Shown: positions 34,698-43,462, counted from the stretch's first letter. The stretch: 64,000 nucleotides of DNA from Knoellia sinensis KCTC 19936 (GCF_000768705.1 NZ_AVPJ01000009.1:62001-126000); one strand, 5' to 3'. Numbers and translations are program-made. The notes: generated by a model from the sequence alone, not told the origin.

Positions 34698-35041
34698 TGC
34701 GCGTACTCGGCGACAAGGTCGATCTCGAGGGCCTCATCGCGGACGCGGTCGAGGAGGGGCGCCAGGTGCAGGTCGTGCACGGCGCGCCGACCAAGGCGGC
34801 GACGCTCGAGGCGTTCTCGGAGGCGCTGAACTTCCCCGAATGGTTCGGGATGAACCTCGATGCGCTCGCCGACTGCCTCGACACGTTGGCACGCGACAGC
34901 GAGGGGGACTGGGAGATCGTCTGGGACGGCGCGGCGGAGCTGCGCCGCACCGACCCACGGGCAGCCACGGGCATCGAGTCCGTGCTGGCCGAGCTCGACG
35001 AGGACCACCCCAGCGTCCACGTCACGATCATCGCCCGCTGA
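34697..35041 (+). CDS. Barstar-family ribonuclease inhibitor
   Basis: The 114-residue acidic protein has the barstar core LNFPEWFGMNLDALADCLDTL, the helix-loop that plugs the active site of barnase and RNase Sa. Its start overlaps the ribonuclease stop by one base (TGATG), with AGGAGG just upstream; GTG 34694 is an alternative start. Barstar is known to inhibit both barnase and RNase Sa. I infer that this protein neutralises the upstream ribonuclease in the cytoplasm. Confidence 0.93.
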   Translation: MRVLGDKVDLEGLIADAVEEGRQVQVVHGAPTKAATLEAFSEALNFPEWFGMNLDALADCLDTLARDSEGDWEIVWDGAAELRRTDPRAATGIESVLAELDEDHPSVHVTIIAR

Positions 35042-35091
35042 GGCGGCCCATCGGCGGGCAGATGTCGGTGGGCTGTGGGACGGTGAGGGGC

Positions 35092-35682
35092 ATGGTGAAC
35101 CCACCCGACCTGACTCCCGCAGCCCAGAAGCTGAGCGACGTCGTTCGCGGCGTCGATGACACCCAGCTCGACCTCCCGACCCCCTGTGAAGGGCGCAGCG
35201 TGTCGCAACTGCTGGCCCATGTCCACGGCCTGACGGCGTCGTTCCGGGCCAGCGCCGACAAGGAACTCGGACCGCTCACCGACACCAATCCCGACCAGGA
35301 CGGTTGGCCCGAGCCGGTTGCTGCGTGGCGCGAGGAGATCCCGGCCCGGTCCGAGCGGCTCGCCGGAGCGTGGCACGACCCGGAGGCCTGGAGCGGCATG
35401 ACTCGCGCCGGGGGCTTCGACGCACCCGCTGAGGTCATGGGCGTCGTGGCGCTGAGTGAGATCACCCTCCACGGCTGGGACCTCGCCCGTGCGACGGGCC
35501 AGGACTTCGAGCCCGACGAGGACACGGTGCGGGTGCTCGCGGACTACGTCGAGGGGTTCGACCCGAGTGGCACCCCGGGGATGTTCGGCCCGGCGGTCGA
35601 CGTTGGCTGGGCCACCGACTTCGAGCGCGTGCTCGCCCGCACCGGGCGCGACCCCCGCTGGCAGGCCCCCGCGACGGGCTGA
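35092..35682 (+). CDS. TIGR03086-type DinB-like metal-binding protein
   Basis: The 196-residue protein begins with the mycothiol-dependent maleylpyruvate isomerase-like fold: LDLPTPCEGRSVSQLLAHVHG, then a helical bundle and SEITLHGWDLARATGQ, which carry the histidines expected for the metal site. DinB-like proteins of this group act as thiol transferases; substrate unknown. GAGGGG precedes ATG 35092. It follows barstar by 50 bases but is probably functionally unrelated. Confidence 0.85.
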   Translation: MVNPPDLTPAAQKLSDVVRGVDDTQLDLPTPCEGRSVSQLLAHVHGLTASFRASADKELGPLTDTNPDQDGWPEPVAAWREEIPARSERLAGAWHDPEAWSGMTRAGGFDAPAEVMGVVALSEITLHGWDLARATGQDFEPDEDTVRVLADYVEGFDPSGTPGMFGPAVDVGWATDFERVLARTGRDPRWQAPATG

Positions 35683-35692
35683 ACGGCGCTGG

Positions 35693-35698
35693 CAGGAT
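35693..35698 (+). promoter_or_regulatory. -10-like box (CAGGAT) of the thioesterase-dxr unit
   Basis: CAGGAT ends six bases before GTG 35705. The same hexamer at similar spacing precedes the LOG-family gene. Confidence 0.35.
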
Positions 35699-35704
35699 GG
35701 CTCC

Positions 35705-36217
35705 GTGACGACACCGAGCAAGACCCACGTCCAGATGTCGCGGATCATGAATGCGACCGAGGCCAACCTGTTGGGCAACATTCACGGTGGCAACCTCATG
35801 AAGGCCGTCGACGACACGGCCGGGGTGGTCGCCAATCGCTACGCGGGAGGGCCGGCCGTGACGGCAGCGCTCGACGAGATGACCTTCCTGACGCCCGTGC
35901 GTGTCGGCGACATCGTGCACACGAGCGCCCAACTCAACTGGGCGGGCCGCTCCTCCATGGAGGTCGGAGTTCGCGTCGAGGTCGACCGTTGGGACGAGAT
36001 CACCGAGCGCGTGCACGTGGCGAGCGCGTACCTCGTCTTCGTGGCCATCGGTGAGGACGGCAAGCCCAAGCACGTCCCACCGCTCGATCTTGAGACGCCC
36101 GAGGAGAAGCGGCGCTTCCGCGAGGCCGAGATCCGTCGCGAGCACCGACTCGCTCGCCGCGCCGCCATCGAGGCCTCGCGAGAGATCGAGCCGTCGGACA
36201 AGGCGGTCGACGCGTGA
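35705..36217 (+). CDS. Acyl-CoA thioesterase (hotdog fold)
   Basis: The 170-residue protein has the hotdog-fold acyl-CoA hydrolase pattern: NLLGNIHGGNLMKAVDDTAG with the catalytic-loop Asp, FLTPVRVGDIVHTSAQL and EVGVRVEV. The C-terminus is a charged helix. It hydrolyses acyl-CoA to free acid and CoA; chain length preference is unknown. Start GTG 35705. The stop overlaps the dxr start (GTGA), so it is co-translated with dxr. Confidence 0.9.
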   Translation: MTTPSKTHVQMSRIMNATEANLLGNIHGGNLMKAVDDTAGVVANRYAGGPAVTAALDEMTFLTPVRVGDIVHTSAQLNWAGRSSMEVGVRVEVDRWDEITERVHVASAYLVFVAIGEDGKPKHVPPLDLETPEEKRRFREAEIRREHRLARRAAIEASREIEPSDKAVDA

Positions 36218-37404
36218 CCGTGCGCTCTGTCTCGCTCATCGGTTCGACCGGCTCGATCGGCACGCAGGCCCTCGATGTCATCGGCCGCAACCGCGACCGG
36301 TTCACCGTCACCGCGCTCTCCGCCGGAGGCAACATCGACCTCGTCGCGCGCCAAGCCGTTGAGTTCGAGGTGCCGTTGGTCGCCGTCGCTTCCGGCTCGC
36401 CTGACGACGTGCGCACCGCGATTGGTGCGTATGCCGCGGGGCTGGGGCGGACGGCATACGCACCCGAGATCGTGGTCGGGGACGATGCAGCGGTGACGGC
36501 CGCCGGGAACGGTGCCGACGTCGTCCTCAACGGGATCACGGGCTCGATCGGTCTGCGCCCCACGCTGGCCGCACTGGCTGCTGGTTCGACGCTCGCCCTG
36601 GCCAACAAGGAATCGCTCATCATCGGCGGCGACCTGGTGAAGGCGGCGGCCAAGCCCGACCAGATCGTGCCCGTCGACAGCGAGCACAGCGCCATCGCCC
36701 AGTCCCTGCGTGGTGGCCGCGCCGAGGAGGTGCGGCGGCTCGTCGTGACCGCGAGTGGTGGGCCGTTCCGAGGGCGCTCACGCGCCGAGCTTGCCGATGT
36801 CACGCCCGAGCAGGCACTCGCCCACCCGAACTTCTCGATGGGACGGGTCATCACGACGAACTCGGCCACCCTCGTCAACAAGGGGCTCGAGGTCATCGAG
36901 GCACACCTGCTCTTCGACATCCCGTTCGACCGGATCGATGTCGTGGTCCACCCGCAGCAGCAGATCCACTCGATGGTCGAGTTCCGGGACGGATCGACGA
37001 TCGCGCAGCTCGGGCCGCCACGCATGCTCGTCCCCATTGCTCTCGGGCTGTCCTGGCCGGAGCGGCTCGACGACATCGACGAGCCGTGTGACTGGTCACT
37101 GACGCAGTCGTGGGACTTCGCGCCGCTCGACGACGACGCGTTCCCGGCGGTGCGCCTCGCACGGCAGGTGGGGGAGGCTGGTGGGACGTTCCCCGCCGTC
37201 TACAACGCCGCCAACGAGGTGGCCGTTGACGCGTTCCACGAGGGTCGGATCGGCTTCCTCGACATCGTGGACTCCGTCAAGCGGGTCGTGGATGAGCACG
37301 GGGACGCGCATACTGGGAGTGATTTCGACGCGTCGACCGTTGAGGGAGTGCTCAACGCAGATGCGTGGGCCCGGGGGCAGGCCGCCACCGAGCTCGGCAT
37401 CTGA
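36214..37404 (+). CDS. dxr: 1-deoxy-D-xylulose 5-phosphate reductoisomerase
   Basis: The 396-residue enzyme forms MEP from DXP with NADPH, the committed step of the MEP isoprenoid pathway. The N-terminal Rossmann motif GSTGSIGTQALDVI, ANKESLIIGG, the substrate/metal segment PVDSEHSAIAQ and HPQQQIHSMVEF are intact. ispG of the same pathway lies two genes downstream. Confidence 0.96.
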   Translation: MTVRSVSLIGSTGSIGTQALDVIGRNRDRFTVTALSAGGNIDLVARQAVEFEVPLVAVASGSPDDVRTAIGAYAAGLGRTAYAPEIVVGDDAAVTAAGNGADVVLNGITGSIGLRPTLAALAAGSTLALANKESLIIGGDLVKAAAKPDQIVPVDSEHSAIAQSLRGGRAEEVRRLVVTASGGPFRGRSRAELADVTPEQALAHPNFSMGRVITTNSATLVNKGLEVIEAHLLFDIPFDRIDVVVHPQQQIHSMVEFRDGSTIAQLGPPRMLVPIALGLSWPERLDDIDEPCDWSLTQSWDFAPLDDDAFPAVRLARQVGEAGGTFPAVYNAANEVAVDAFHEGRIGFLDIVDSVKRVVDEHGDAHTGSDFDASTVEGVLNADAWARGQAATELGI

Positions 37405-37458
37405 CCCCGTCGCCGCATGACCATCGCTTGACCGCTGGAAGGCACTGAGGTTCGTTCA

Positions 37459-38823
37459 ATGACCGTTGTCGCATACATCGTGGGCGTGCTCGTCCTCGCC
37501 TTCGGCGTGGCTGCGTCCATCGCGCTGCACGAGATCGGTCACCTCGTGCCGGCGAAGAAGTTCGGTCTGCGGGTGACGCAATACATGGTCGGGTTCGGGC
37601 CGACGATCTGGTCACGGCGTCGTGGCGAGACCGAATACGGCATCAAGGCGATCCCGCTTGGCGGCTACATCCGGATGATCGGCATGTTCCCGCCGCGCAA
37701 GGGCCAGGACCCGTCGATGGTCCGTGTCTCCTCGACCGGACGCTTCAGCCAACTCGCCGACGAGGCCCGCAAGGCCTCCCTCGAGGAGCTGCGCCCCGGC
37801 GACGAGAACCGCGTGTTCTACCGGCTGCCGGTGCACCGCAAGATCATCATCATGCTCGGCGGCCCGTTCATGAACTTCGTGATCGGCGCGGTGCTGCTGG
37901 CCATCCTCGTCACCGCCCACGGTGTGCTCGCCCTCCAGGACGGGGCCCGGGTCGCGGCCGTCGCCGAGTGCGTCAAGACCGTCGAGGAGGCCAAGGCGGA
38001 TCCCTCGTGCACGGGAGCCCCACAGACGCCGGCCAACGCGGCAGGGCTCCTGCCGGGTGACGAGTTCGTGAGCATCAACGGTGAGCCGGTCAAGACGTCC
38101 GCCGACGTGGGTCGGCTCATCCGTCCCCGTGTGGACCAGCCCACCGAGGTCGTCGTCCTCCGCGGCGGCGCCGAGCAGAGCCTCAGCGTGACGCCGATCC
38201 TCAACACGCTGCCCGCCTACGACGACCAGGGGCAGCCGATCCTCGAGGCGAACGGTGAGCAGAAGGTCGTCGAGACCGGCTACCTGGGCGTGAGCTCGGC
38301 AGCGATCCTCGACTACGAGACCCAGCCGGTCACGGCCGTTCCCGGCATCATCGGCGAGAACCTGTGGCGTACCGCCGGTGCCGTCGTGAGGATCCCGCAG
38401 AAGATGGTGGGTGTCTGGAACGCCGCCTTCTCCGGTGAGGAGCGCGATGTCGAGAGCCCCATGTCGGTGGTCGGCGTCGGCCGCGTCGCCGGTGAGGTCT
38501 CCGCCGGCCAGCTCGACAACCTCGTGGGGGAGTCGTGGAGCGACAAGGCGTGGTTCCTCGTCATGCTCATCGCCTCCCTGAACTTCATGCTCTTCATCTT
38601 CAACCTCATCCCGTTGCTCCCGCTCGACGGTGGTCACGTCGCGGGCGCGCTCTGGGAGGGCGTCAAGAAGGGTTGGGCGAAGCTGCGCGGCAACCCCGAC
38701 CCCGGTCACGTCGACGTCGCGAAGGCACTTCCCGTCGCGTATGCCGTGTCGCTGGGTCTGCTGGTCATGTCGGCGCTGCTCATCTATGCCGACCTGGTCA
38801 ACCCCATCGACCTCGGCGGGTAG
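37459..38823 (+). CDS. rseP: Site-2 intramembrane metalloprotease RseP
   Basis: The 454-residue protease cleaves anti-sigma factors and other membrane substrates. The first helix carries the zinc motif HEIGH (24-28). A PDZ domain spans about 190-260 (ANAAGLLPGDEFVSINGEPV). The third ligand region reads NLIPLLPLDGGH. Compared with E. coli RseP, one PDZ domain is visible, as usual in actinobacteria. The gene is followed by an unusual repeat array before ispG. Confidence 0.95.
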   Translation: MTVVAYIVGVLVLAFGVAASIALHEIGHLVPAKKFGLRVTQYMVGFGPTIWSRRRGETEYGIKAIPLGGYIRMIGMFPPRKGQDPSMVRVSSTGRFSQLADEARKASLEELRPGDENRVFYRLPVHRKIIIMLGGPFMNFVIGAVLLAILVTAHGVLALQDGARVAAVAECVKTVEEAKADPSCTGAPQTPANAAGLLPGDEFVSINGEPVKTSADVGRLIRPRVDQPTEVVVLRGGAEQSLSVTPILNTLPAYDDQGQPILEANGEQKVVETGYLGVSSAAILDYETQPVTAVPGIIGENLWRTAGAVVRIPQKMVGVWNAAFSGEERDVESPMSVVGVGRVAGEVSAGQLDNLVGESWSDKAWFLVMLIASLNFMLFIFNLIPLLPLDGGHVAGALWEGVKKGWAKLRGNPDPGHVDVAKALPVAYAVSLGLLVMSALLIYADLVNPIDLGG

Positions 38824-38844
38824 CCCTCCCACGACACGCGCCGG

Positions 38845-39107
38845 CGTGCCGAACTCACCCAATAGGACGGTTCGGGACACGCGCCCGGGTCGATGGCGTG
38901 CCGAACTCACCCAATAGGACGGTTCGGGACACGCGCCCGGGTCGATGGCGTGCCGAACTCACCCAATTGGACGGTTGGGAACACAACTCCCGTACCGAAC
39001 TCACCGAATTCCTCGGTTGGGAACACAGCTCCCGTGCCGAACTCACCGAATTCCTCGGTTGGGGACACCCTCAAGATGTGCCCAACCGAGGAATTCGGTG
39101 AGTTCGG
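38845..39107. repeat. Array of degenerate 42-52-bp repeats with terminal inverted copy, between rseP and ispG
   Basis: The 344-base gap (38824-39167) holds five direct copies starting at 38845, 38897, 38949, 38991 and 39033, and one inverted copy (39081-39107). Copies 1 and 2 (52 bp) are identical. Copies 3-5 are about 42 bp. All share GTGCCGAACTCACC (one base varies) and CGGTT at a fixed distance, with a variable centre (CAATAGGA, CAATTGGA or GAATTCCT). Copy 5 and the inverted copy form 27-bp perfect arms with a 17-base loop. Short frames across it translate to repetitive peptides and are not credible genes. Function unknown. Confidence 0.85.
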
Positions 39108-39167
39108 GACGCCTGGGGTGAGGGTGCGTGGGAAGGGGAGTGGACGGCATACGGGATACTGGGTGGC

Positions 39168-40328
39168 ATGACTGTTGGTCTCGGTATGCCGTCCCTGCCC
39201 GCCCCCGTGCTGGCGCCTCGTCGCAAAACTCGCAAGATCAAGGTCGGCAAGGTTGAGGTCGGGGGCGACGCCCCCATCTCGGTCCAGTCGATGACGACGA
39301 CGCCGACGACGGACATCAACGCCACCCTCCAGCAGATCGCCGAGTTGACCGCTTCGGGTTGCGACATCGTGCGTGTGGCCTGCCCGTCGCGCGACGACGC
39401 GGAGGCGCTCCCCGTGATCGCACAGAAGTCGCAGATCCCCGTCATCGCGGACATCCACTTCCAGCCCAACTACGTGTATGCCGCGATCGACGCCGGTTGC
39501 GCTGCCGTGCGCGTCAACCCGGGCAACATCCGTCAGTTCGACGACCAGGTCGGCGAGATCGCCCGCCGCGCCAAGGCCGCCGGTGTCTCGATCCGTATCG
39601 GCGTCAACGCGGGTTCGCTGGACAAGCGCCTGCTCGAGAAGTACGGCAAGCCCACCGCTGAGGCGCTCGTCGAGTCGGCGGTCTGGGAGGCGTCGCTGTT
39701 CGAGGAGCACGACTTCCACGACTTCAAGATCTCGGTGAAGCACAACGACCCGGTCGTCATGGTCAGGGCCTACGAGTTGCTGTCCGAGCGCGGCGATTGG
39801 CCCCTGCACCTCGGCGTCACCGAGGCAGGGCCAGCGTTCCAGGGGACCATCAAGTCGGCGACGGCGTTCGGTGCGCTCCTCTCCAAGGGCATCGGCGACA
39901 CGATTCGCGTCTCCCTGTCCGCGCCCCCGGTCGAGGAGGTCAAGGTCGGCAACCAGATCCTCCAGTCGCTCAACCTCAAGCCGCGCAAGCTCGAGATCGT
40001 GTCCTGCCCGTCGTGCGGGCGCGCCCAGGTCGACGTCTACACGCTCGCCGAGCAGGTCACCGCAGGGCTCGAGGGCATGACCGTGCCGCTGCGGGTGGCG
40101 GTCATGGGCTGCGTCGTCAACGGCCCCGGTGAGGCCCGCGAGGCCGACCTCGGTGTTGCGTCCGGCAACGGCAAGGGCCAGATCTTCGTCAAGGGCGAGG
40201 TCATCAAGACCGTGCCCGAGTCGCAGATCGTCGAGACCCTCATCGAGGAGGCCATGCGCATCGCTGAGGAGATGGGCGAGCCCATCGACGAGGAGTCGGC
40301 AGGCGCGCCGAGCGTCACTGTCGGCTGA
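39168..40328 (+). CDS. ispG: 4-hydroxy-3-methylbut-2-en-1-yl diphosphate synthase
   Basis: The 386-residue [4Fe-4S] enzyme converts MEcPP to HMBPP, the penultimate MEP-pathway step. It has the TIM-barrel motifs [11 protein letters not shown] and [14 protein letters not shown]. The cluster cysteines are in [12 protein letters not shown] (about 279 and 282) and [13 protein letters not shown] (about 314). ATG 39168 matches the family N-terminus. A GGCATAC/GTATGCC pair flanks the start codon. Confidence 0.95.
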   Translation: MTVGLGMPSLPAPVLAPRRKTRKIKVGKVEVGGDAPISVQSMTTTPTTDINATLQQIAELTASGCDIVRVACPSRDDAEALPVIAQKSQIPVIADIHFQPNYVYAAIDAGCAAVRVNPGNIRQFDDQVGEIARRAKAAGVSIRIGVNAGSLDKRLLEKYGKPTAEALVESAVWEASLFEEHDFHDFKISVKHNDPVVMVRAYELLSERGDWPLHLGVTEAGPAFQGTIKSATAFGALLSKGIGDTIRVSLSAPPVEEVKVGNQILQSLNLKPRKLEIVSCPSCGRAQVDVYTLAEQVTAGLEGMTVPLRVAVMGCVVNGPGEAREADLGVASGNGKGQIFVKGEVIKTVPESQIVETLIEEAMRIAEEMGEPIDEESAGAPSVTVG

Positions 40329-40406
40329 GCCGGCCGGTGAGCGGGCGGCATACACGTCGTTCGTGAATTGATGCACGACCGGCAGATGAACGTCGGCCTC
40401 GCCGCC

Positions 40407-40412
40407 TAGTCT
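40407..40412 (+). promoter_or_regulatory. -10 box (TAGTCT) of the GNAT gene at 40419
   Basis: TAGTCT ends six bases before GTG 40419, decisive for this non-ATG start. Confidence 0.5.
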
Positions 40413-40418
40413 GAATGC

Positions 40419-41264
40419 GTGCTCCGCACCCGCACCCCGGTGAGGTCACTCACCAGAAGCGACGTCGACGACGCCCTCGAGCTCTGCTCGCGCAATGTCG
40501 CGGCGCACGTCTTCGTGGCCGCGCGCATCCTGGAGTCGGTCCCATCGGGGTCCATCGCGTCGGCCATGGGAGTGCGTGAGGACGGTCGGCTGACCTCCCT
40601 GTGCTGGGCGAGCGCCAACATCGTCCCGGTCGAGTCGACGCCGGCGTCTCGACGGCTCTATGCCGAGCGTGTCCGTCGTTGGCGCGGTCGCGTGGCGTCC
40701 TTGCTGGGCCCGCGCGAAGAGGTGGTCGACCTCTGGGACACATTGGAGCCGCACTGGGGCGCGGCCCGGGCCACACGGGCGCATCAACCGTTGCTGTCCA
40801 CGTCGACGCCGCCGTCGGCGTTGGGTGTCGTGCCGGACCCCCGCGTGCGACCGGCTCGGGCGGACGAGGTGGACCTCGTGCTGCCTGCGGCGGAGCACAT
40901 GTTCACGGCCGAGATCGGCTACGCGCCCTACACCGGCTCGCCCCGGGGCTACCGCGGGTCGCTCGCCGCGCTGATCGCCCGCGGGCACACCTACGTCGTC
41001 GTCGAGGACGGCGAGGTGATCTTCAAGACCGACATCGGGTCTCTGGCGTTGGGATGTGCCCAACTCCAGGGCGTGTGGCTGGCCCCGCGACTCCGCGGTC
41101 AGGGGCTGGCCGTGCCCATGCTGGCGGCTGTCATGGAGCAGGTGATGGCTGGACCTGCGCCGATGGTGTCGCTCTATGTCAACGACTTCAACACGCCGGC
41201 GCTCGCGACCTATCGGGCGTTGGGCTTCGCCCCCATCGGCGAATTCACCACCATCCTGCTCTGA
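40419..41264 (+). CDS. DUF4081 domain-containing GNAT acetyltransferase
   Basis: The 281-residue protein combines an N-terminal DUF4081-like GNAT remnant (about 1-120, SRNVAAHVFVAARI) with a C-terminal catalytic GNAT domain (VRPARADE, LQGVWLAPRLRGQGLAVPML, LYVNDFNTPALATYRALGF). Such proteins follow ispG and precede proS in many actinobacteria. The acetyl acceptor is unknown. A 12-base palindrome (GTGCCATGGCAC, 41275-41286) follows the gene. Confidence 0.9.
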   Translation: MLRTRTPVRSLTRSDVDDALELCSRNVAAHVFVAARILESVPSGSIASAMGVREDGRLTSLCWASANIVPVESTPASRRLYAERVRRWRGRVASLLGPREEVVDLWDTLEPHWGAARATRAHQPLLSTSTPPSALGVVPDPRVRPARADEVDLVLPAAEHMFTAEIGYAPYTGSPRGYRGSLAALIARGHTYVVVEDGEVIFKTDIGSLALGCAQLQGVWLAPRLRGQGLAVPMLAAVMEQVMAGPAPMVSLYVNDFNTPALATYRALGFAPIGEFTTILL

Positions 41265-41369
41265 CTCCGCTCACGTGCCATGGCACTGTGGGGGAGAAGG
41301 CCCTCGGGAACACCACGGTTGACCAGCGAGTTCCCCTGACGAGGATCCCCCACCATCAAGGAGAACCAC

Positions 41370-41612
41370 ATGACACGCGGCGTCATCAAACTTGCAGCCC
41401 TGGCTGGACTGGCCAAGCAAGCTCGGGACTACGCCCAGAAGAACCCCGAGTCCGTCTCGTCGACGATCGGCAAGGTCGAGGACGCCGTGAGTCGCAAGGT
41501 GGGGCCGAAGTACGCCGCGCACGTCGGCAAGGGCGGCAAGGCGATTCGCACGGGACTGGGCATCTCGTCCGCTCCCCCTGCGCCTGAGGTGCGCAAGCCC
41601 TCGACCGACTGA
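41370..41612 (+). CDS. Small MT0933-like protein (antitoxin-like family, uncertain)
   Basis: The 80-residue basic protein has the KNPESVSSTIGKVEDAVSRKVGPKYAAHV pattern seen in small Rv0909/MT0933-type proteins, here split as KVEDAVSRKVG and PKYAAHVGKGGKA. Those proteins are called antitoxins, but no toxin gene adjoins this one, so a toxin-antitoxin role is unproven. AAGGAG precedes ATG 41370 by seven bases. A small DoxX-like gene follows. Confidence 0.6.
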   Translation: MTRGVIKLAALAGLAKQARDYAQKNPESVSSTIGKVEDAVSRKVGPKYAAHVGKGGKAIRTGLGISSAPPAPEVRKPSTD

Positions 41613-41638
41613 GTCGCGATGGCTGGGAGGATGGCGGC

Positions 41639-42040
41639 ATGCTGAAGACGAACCCGCCGCTCGACAAGGCCACCATCGGACTCGCCACGCTGTTCCTCAC
41701 GTCCGGGACCACCCACCTCGTGCGCCCCCAGGTGTTCGAGGGGATCGTGCCCAAGGTGCTTCCCAAGCGACGCGAGCTCGTCTACGTCAGCGGTGTCGCC
41801 GAGATCGTGTGCGCCCTGGGGCTGCTCCACCCCCGCACCCGCAAGGTTGCGGGCCTCGCCAGCGCGGCGCTGCTCGTCGCGGTGTTCCCCGCCAACGTGC
41901 AGATGAGTGCCGACCACGCCAAGCGGGCTCAGCGCAAGGGGGACACGGGGTCCAAGGCGTTCTTCGCGGGCACTGTGGCGCGCCTGCCCATGCAGTGGCC
42001 GATGATCAGGACGGCGCTGCGGGCAGCCGGCCGGCTCTGA
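41639..42040 (+). CDS. DoxX-like small membrane protein
   Basis: The 133-residue protein has about four hydrophobic segments and the DoxX-like pattern TSGTTHLVRPQVFEGIVP and SGVAEIVCALGLL. DoxX-family proteins are linked to redox and sulfur stress in mycobacteria, but the specific role here is unknown. A GAGGAT six bases before ATG 41639 could serve either as -10-like element or as ribosome binding site. Confidence 0.75.
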   Translation: MLKTNPPLDKATIGLATLFLTSGTTHLVRPQVFEGIVPKVLPKRRELVYVSGVAEIVCALGLLHPRTRKVAGLASAALLVAVFPANVQMSADHAKRAQRKGDTGSKAFFAGTVARLPMQWPMIRTALRAAGRL

Positions 42041-42065
42041 TCGGGCCTCGCACAGGCGCGACCTC

Positions 42066-42701
42066 TCAGTACAGTCCTTGCGAGTAGGTCGCCCCGTAGT
42101 ACTTCTCCAGCTCGGCGACGCTGTCGAGCGGTCGGTCGGTCTGGTGCACGATGTTCGCCCGCGACGGCACCGCCCCGGGCTGCCATGTCTCCGGGTGCCA
42201 CAGCTTGCTGCGCATGAATGCCTTCGCGCAGTGACCGAACACCTCGTCGACCTCGACGACCAGCGCGAGCACCGGCCGGTGACCCTTGACCACCATCTCG
42301 TCGAACCACGGAGCATCCGAGACGAGGTGCGCACGCCCGTTGATCCGCAACGTGTCGCCTCGTCCGGGGATGACGAAGAGCAATCCGACGTGTGGGTTCA
42401 GCAGCACGTTGCGGTAGCCATCGGCGCGACGGTTGCCCTTGCGCTCGGGGATGGCAATCGTGCGGTCGTCGAGGACCTGCACGAAGCCGGCTGGGTCGCC
42501 CTTGGGTGAGGCGTCGCACGACCCGTCGGGCGCCGACGTCGACACGACGACGAAGGGCGACGCGGCGATCCACTGCCGATCGATCTCGAGCAACTCGGAA
42601 CGCACCTTGTCGCGCGCGGCTTCCGTGGGCTCGCCGAGCAGAGCCGTGAGTTCCTCGTCCGAGGTGATGCGGTGCTGGGTCGCGTTCTGCACGTCGGTCA
42701 T
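42066..42701 (-). CDS. PPOX-class FMN-dependent flavoprotein
   Basis: The 211-residue protein has the split-barrel flavin-binding fold of the pyridoxamine-phosphate-oxidase superfamily. SPFVVVSTSAPDGSCDASPKG, IPERKGNRRADGYRNVL and GLLFVIPGRGDTLRINGRA match the mycobacterial-type TIGR04025 group, and the C-terminus contains CAKAFMRSKLW. Its oxidoreductase substrate is unknown. The start overlaps the stop of the ATL-like gene (ATGA), so both repair/redox genes are co-translated. Confidence 0.87.
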   Translation of the reverse strand: MTDVQNATQHRITSDEELTALLGEPTEAARDKVRSELLEIDRQWIAASPFVVVSTSAPDGSCDASPKGDPAGFVQVLDDRTIAIPERKGNRRADGYRNVLLNPHVGLLFVIPGRGDTLRINGRAHLVSDAPWFDEMVVKGHRPVLALVVEVDEVFGHCAKAFMRSKLWHPETWQPGAVPSRANIVHQTDRPLDSVAELEKYYGATYSQGLY

Positions 42702-43228
42702 GACCTCCACCCCAGCTCGCTCTTGGCCAAGGCATCGTCGAGGATGCCGAGCGCCTTGGGGCCCATCCCGTGCAGTCCCGCCACGTCGACACGCGACCAC
42801 TCGGACAGCTCCTCGAGCGTCGTGATGCCCACGCTCGCCAACGCACTCTGGGCAGGATTGCTCGTCTTCGGCAGCGGCGTCCCCATGGTTTCGAGTGTAG
42901 CGGCGATACGAATCCTGTATGCCGTCGCCAAGGCATCGAGGTCCGCCCGGTAGTCCGCGATCCGGCAACCCAAACCGTTGCGCTTCACCAGAATTCCCTC
43001 ATCGGCCCAGTGCGGCCGTGCCCGGTCGAGGAGGTCGCGGGGCAGGTCCCCGGACGCGTTCGTCACCCTCCACCACGTGAGACCTTCGCTGTGGTGAGCC
43101 ATGAACGCGCCCACCTGGCGTGGGCCGATACCGACGATCTTCGCCAGGTCGCCGTAGGACACGACCCGTCCGCGCGGAACCAACTCGACGAGCGTCAGCA
43201 CCCGCTCAATGGTCAGTTCGCTCGCCAT
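42698..43228 (-). CDS. Alkyltransferase-like (ATL) protein fused to a helix-hairpin-helix domain
   Basis: Residues 1-100 match the DNA-binding domain of O6-alkylguanine-DNA alkyltransferases (RVVSYGDLAKIVG, GPRQVGAFM), but the active-site PCHRV reads TWWRV, so the acceptor cysteine is Trp52. This defines an ATL protein, which binds O6-alkylguanine and flags it to nucleotide excision repair. Residues 122-176 form a second domain (ALASVGITTLEELSEW, GLHGMGPKALGILDDAL) of the HhH/RNAP-alpha-CTD-like type that often exists as a separate small protein. A TAGGCT -10 box lies seven bases before ATG 43228. Confidence 0.86.
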   Translation of the reverse strand: MASELTIERVLTLVELVPRGRVVSYGDLAKIVGIGPRQVGAFMAHHSEGLTWWRVTNASGDLPRDLLDRARPHWADEGILVKRNGLGCRIADYRADLDALATAYRIRIAATLETMGTPLPKTSNPAQSALASVGITTLEELSEWSRVDVAGLHGMGPKALGILDDALAKSELGWRS

Positions 43229-43235
43229 GAGCGCC

Positions 43236-43241
43236 AGCCTA
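43236..43241 (-). promoter_or_regulatory. -10 box (TAGGCT) of the ATL gene
   Basis: TAGGCT on the minus strand is seven bases from ATG 43228, indicating a leaderless transcript. The remaining bases up to 43462 contain no convincing gene. Confidence 0.45.
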
Positions 43242-43462
43242 GGTGTGCTCGGCCGCGGCTCGCCGCCCGTGCCGCCGGCGCCGACGCGGCACCCACGGCC
43301 AGGCACGCGGAAGCGGACTGAACGGCATACATGGCTCCGACGGGCCTTGTGACCCCACGGCCGCACGAGGAGAGTGAACGGTGGTGACGCGCCGGATCGG
43401 ACTCGTCGCCGGGCCCGCACCTTCGCGCCGCCTCGGAAATCCCCCAACCGAGGAGGTCAGGT

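Noticed and set aside
38845-39107. rseP-ispG repeat array as CRISPR or as a small gene
   Set aside because: Units vary in length and abut each other without unique spacers, one is inverted, and open frames across it give only repetitive peptides on both strands.
41370-42040. MT0933-like gene plus neighbour as a toxin-antitoxin pair
   Set aside because: The neighbour is a DoxX-like membrane protein and no toxin fold is adjacent.
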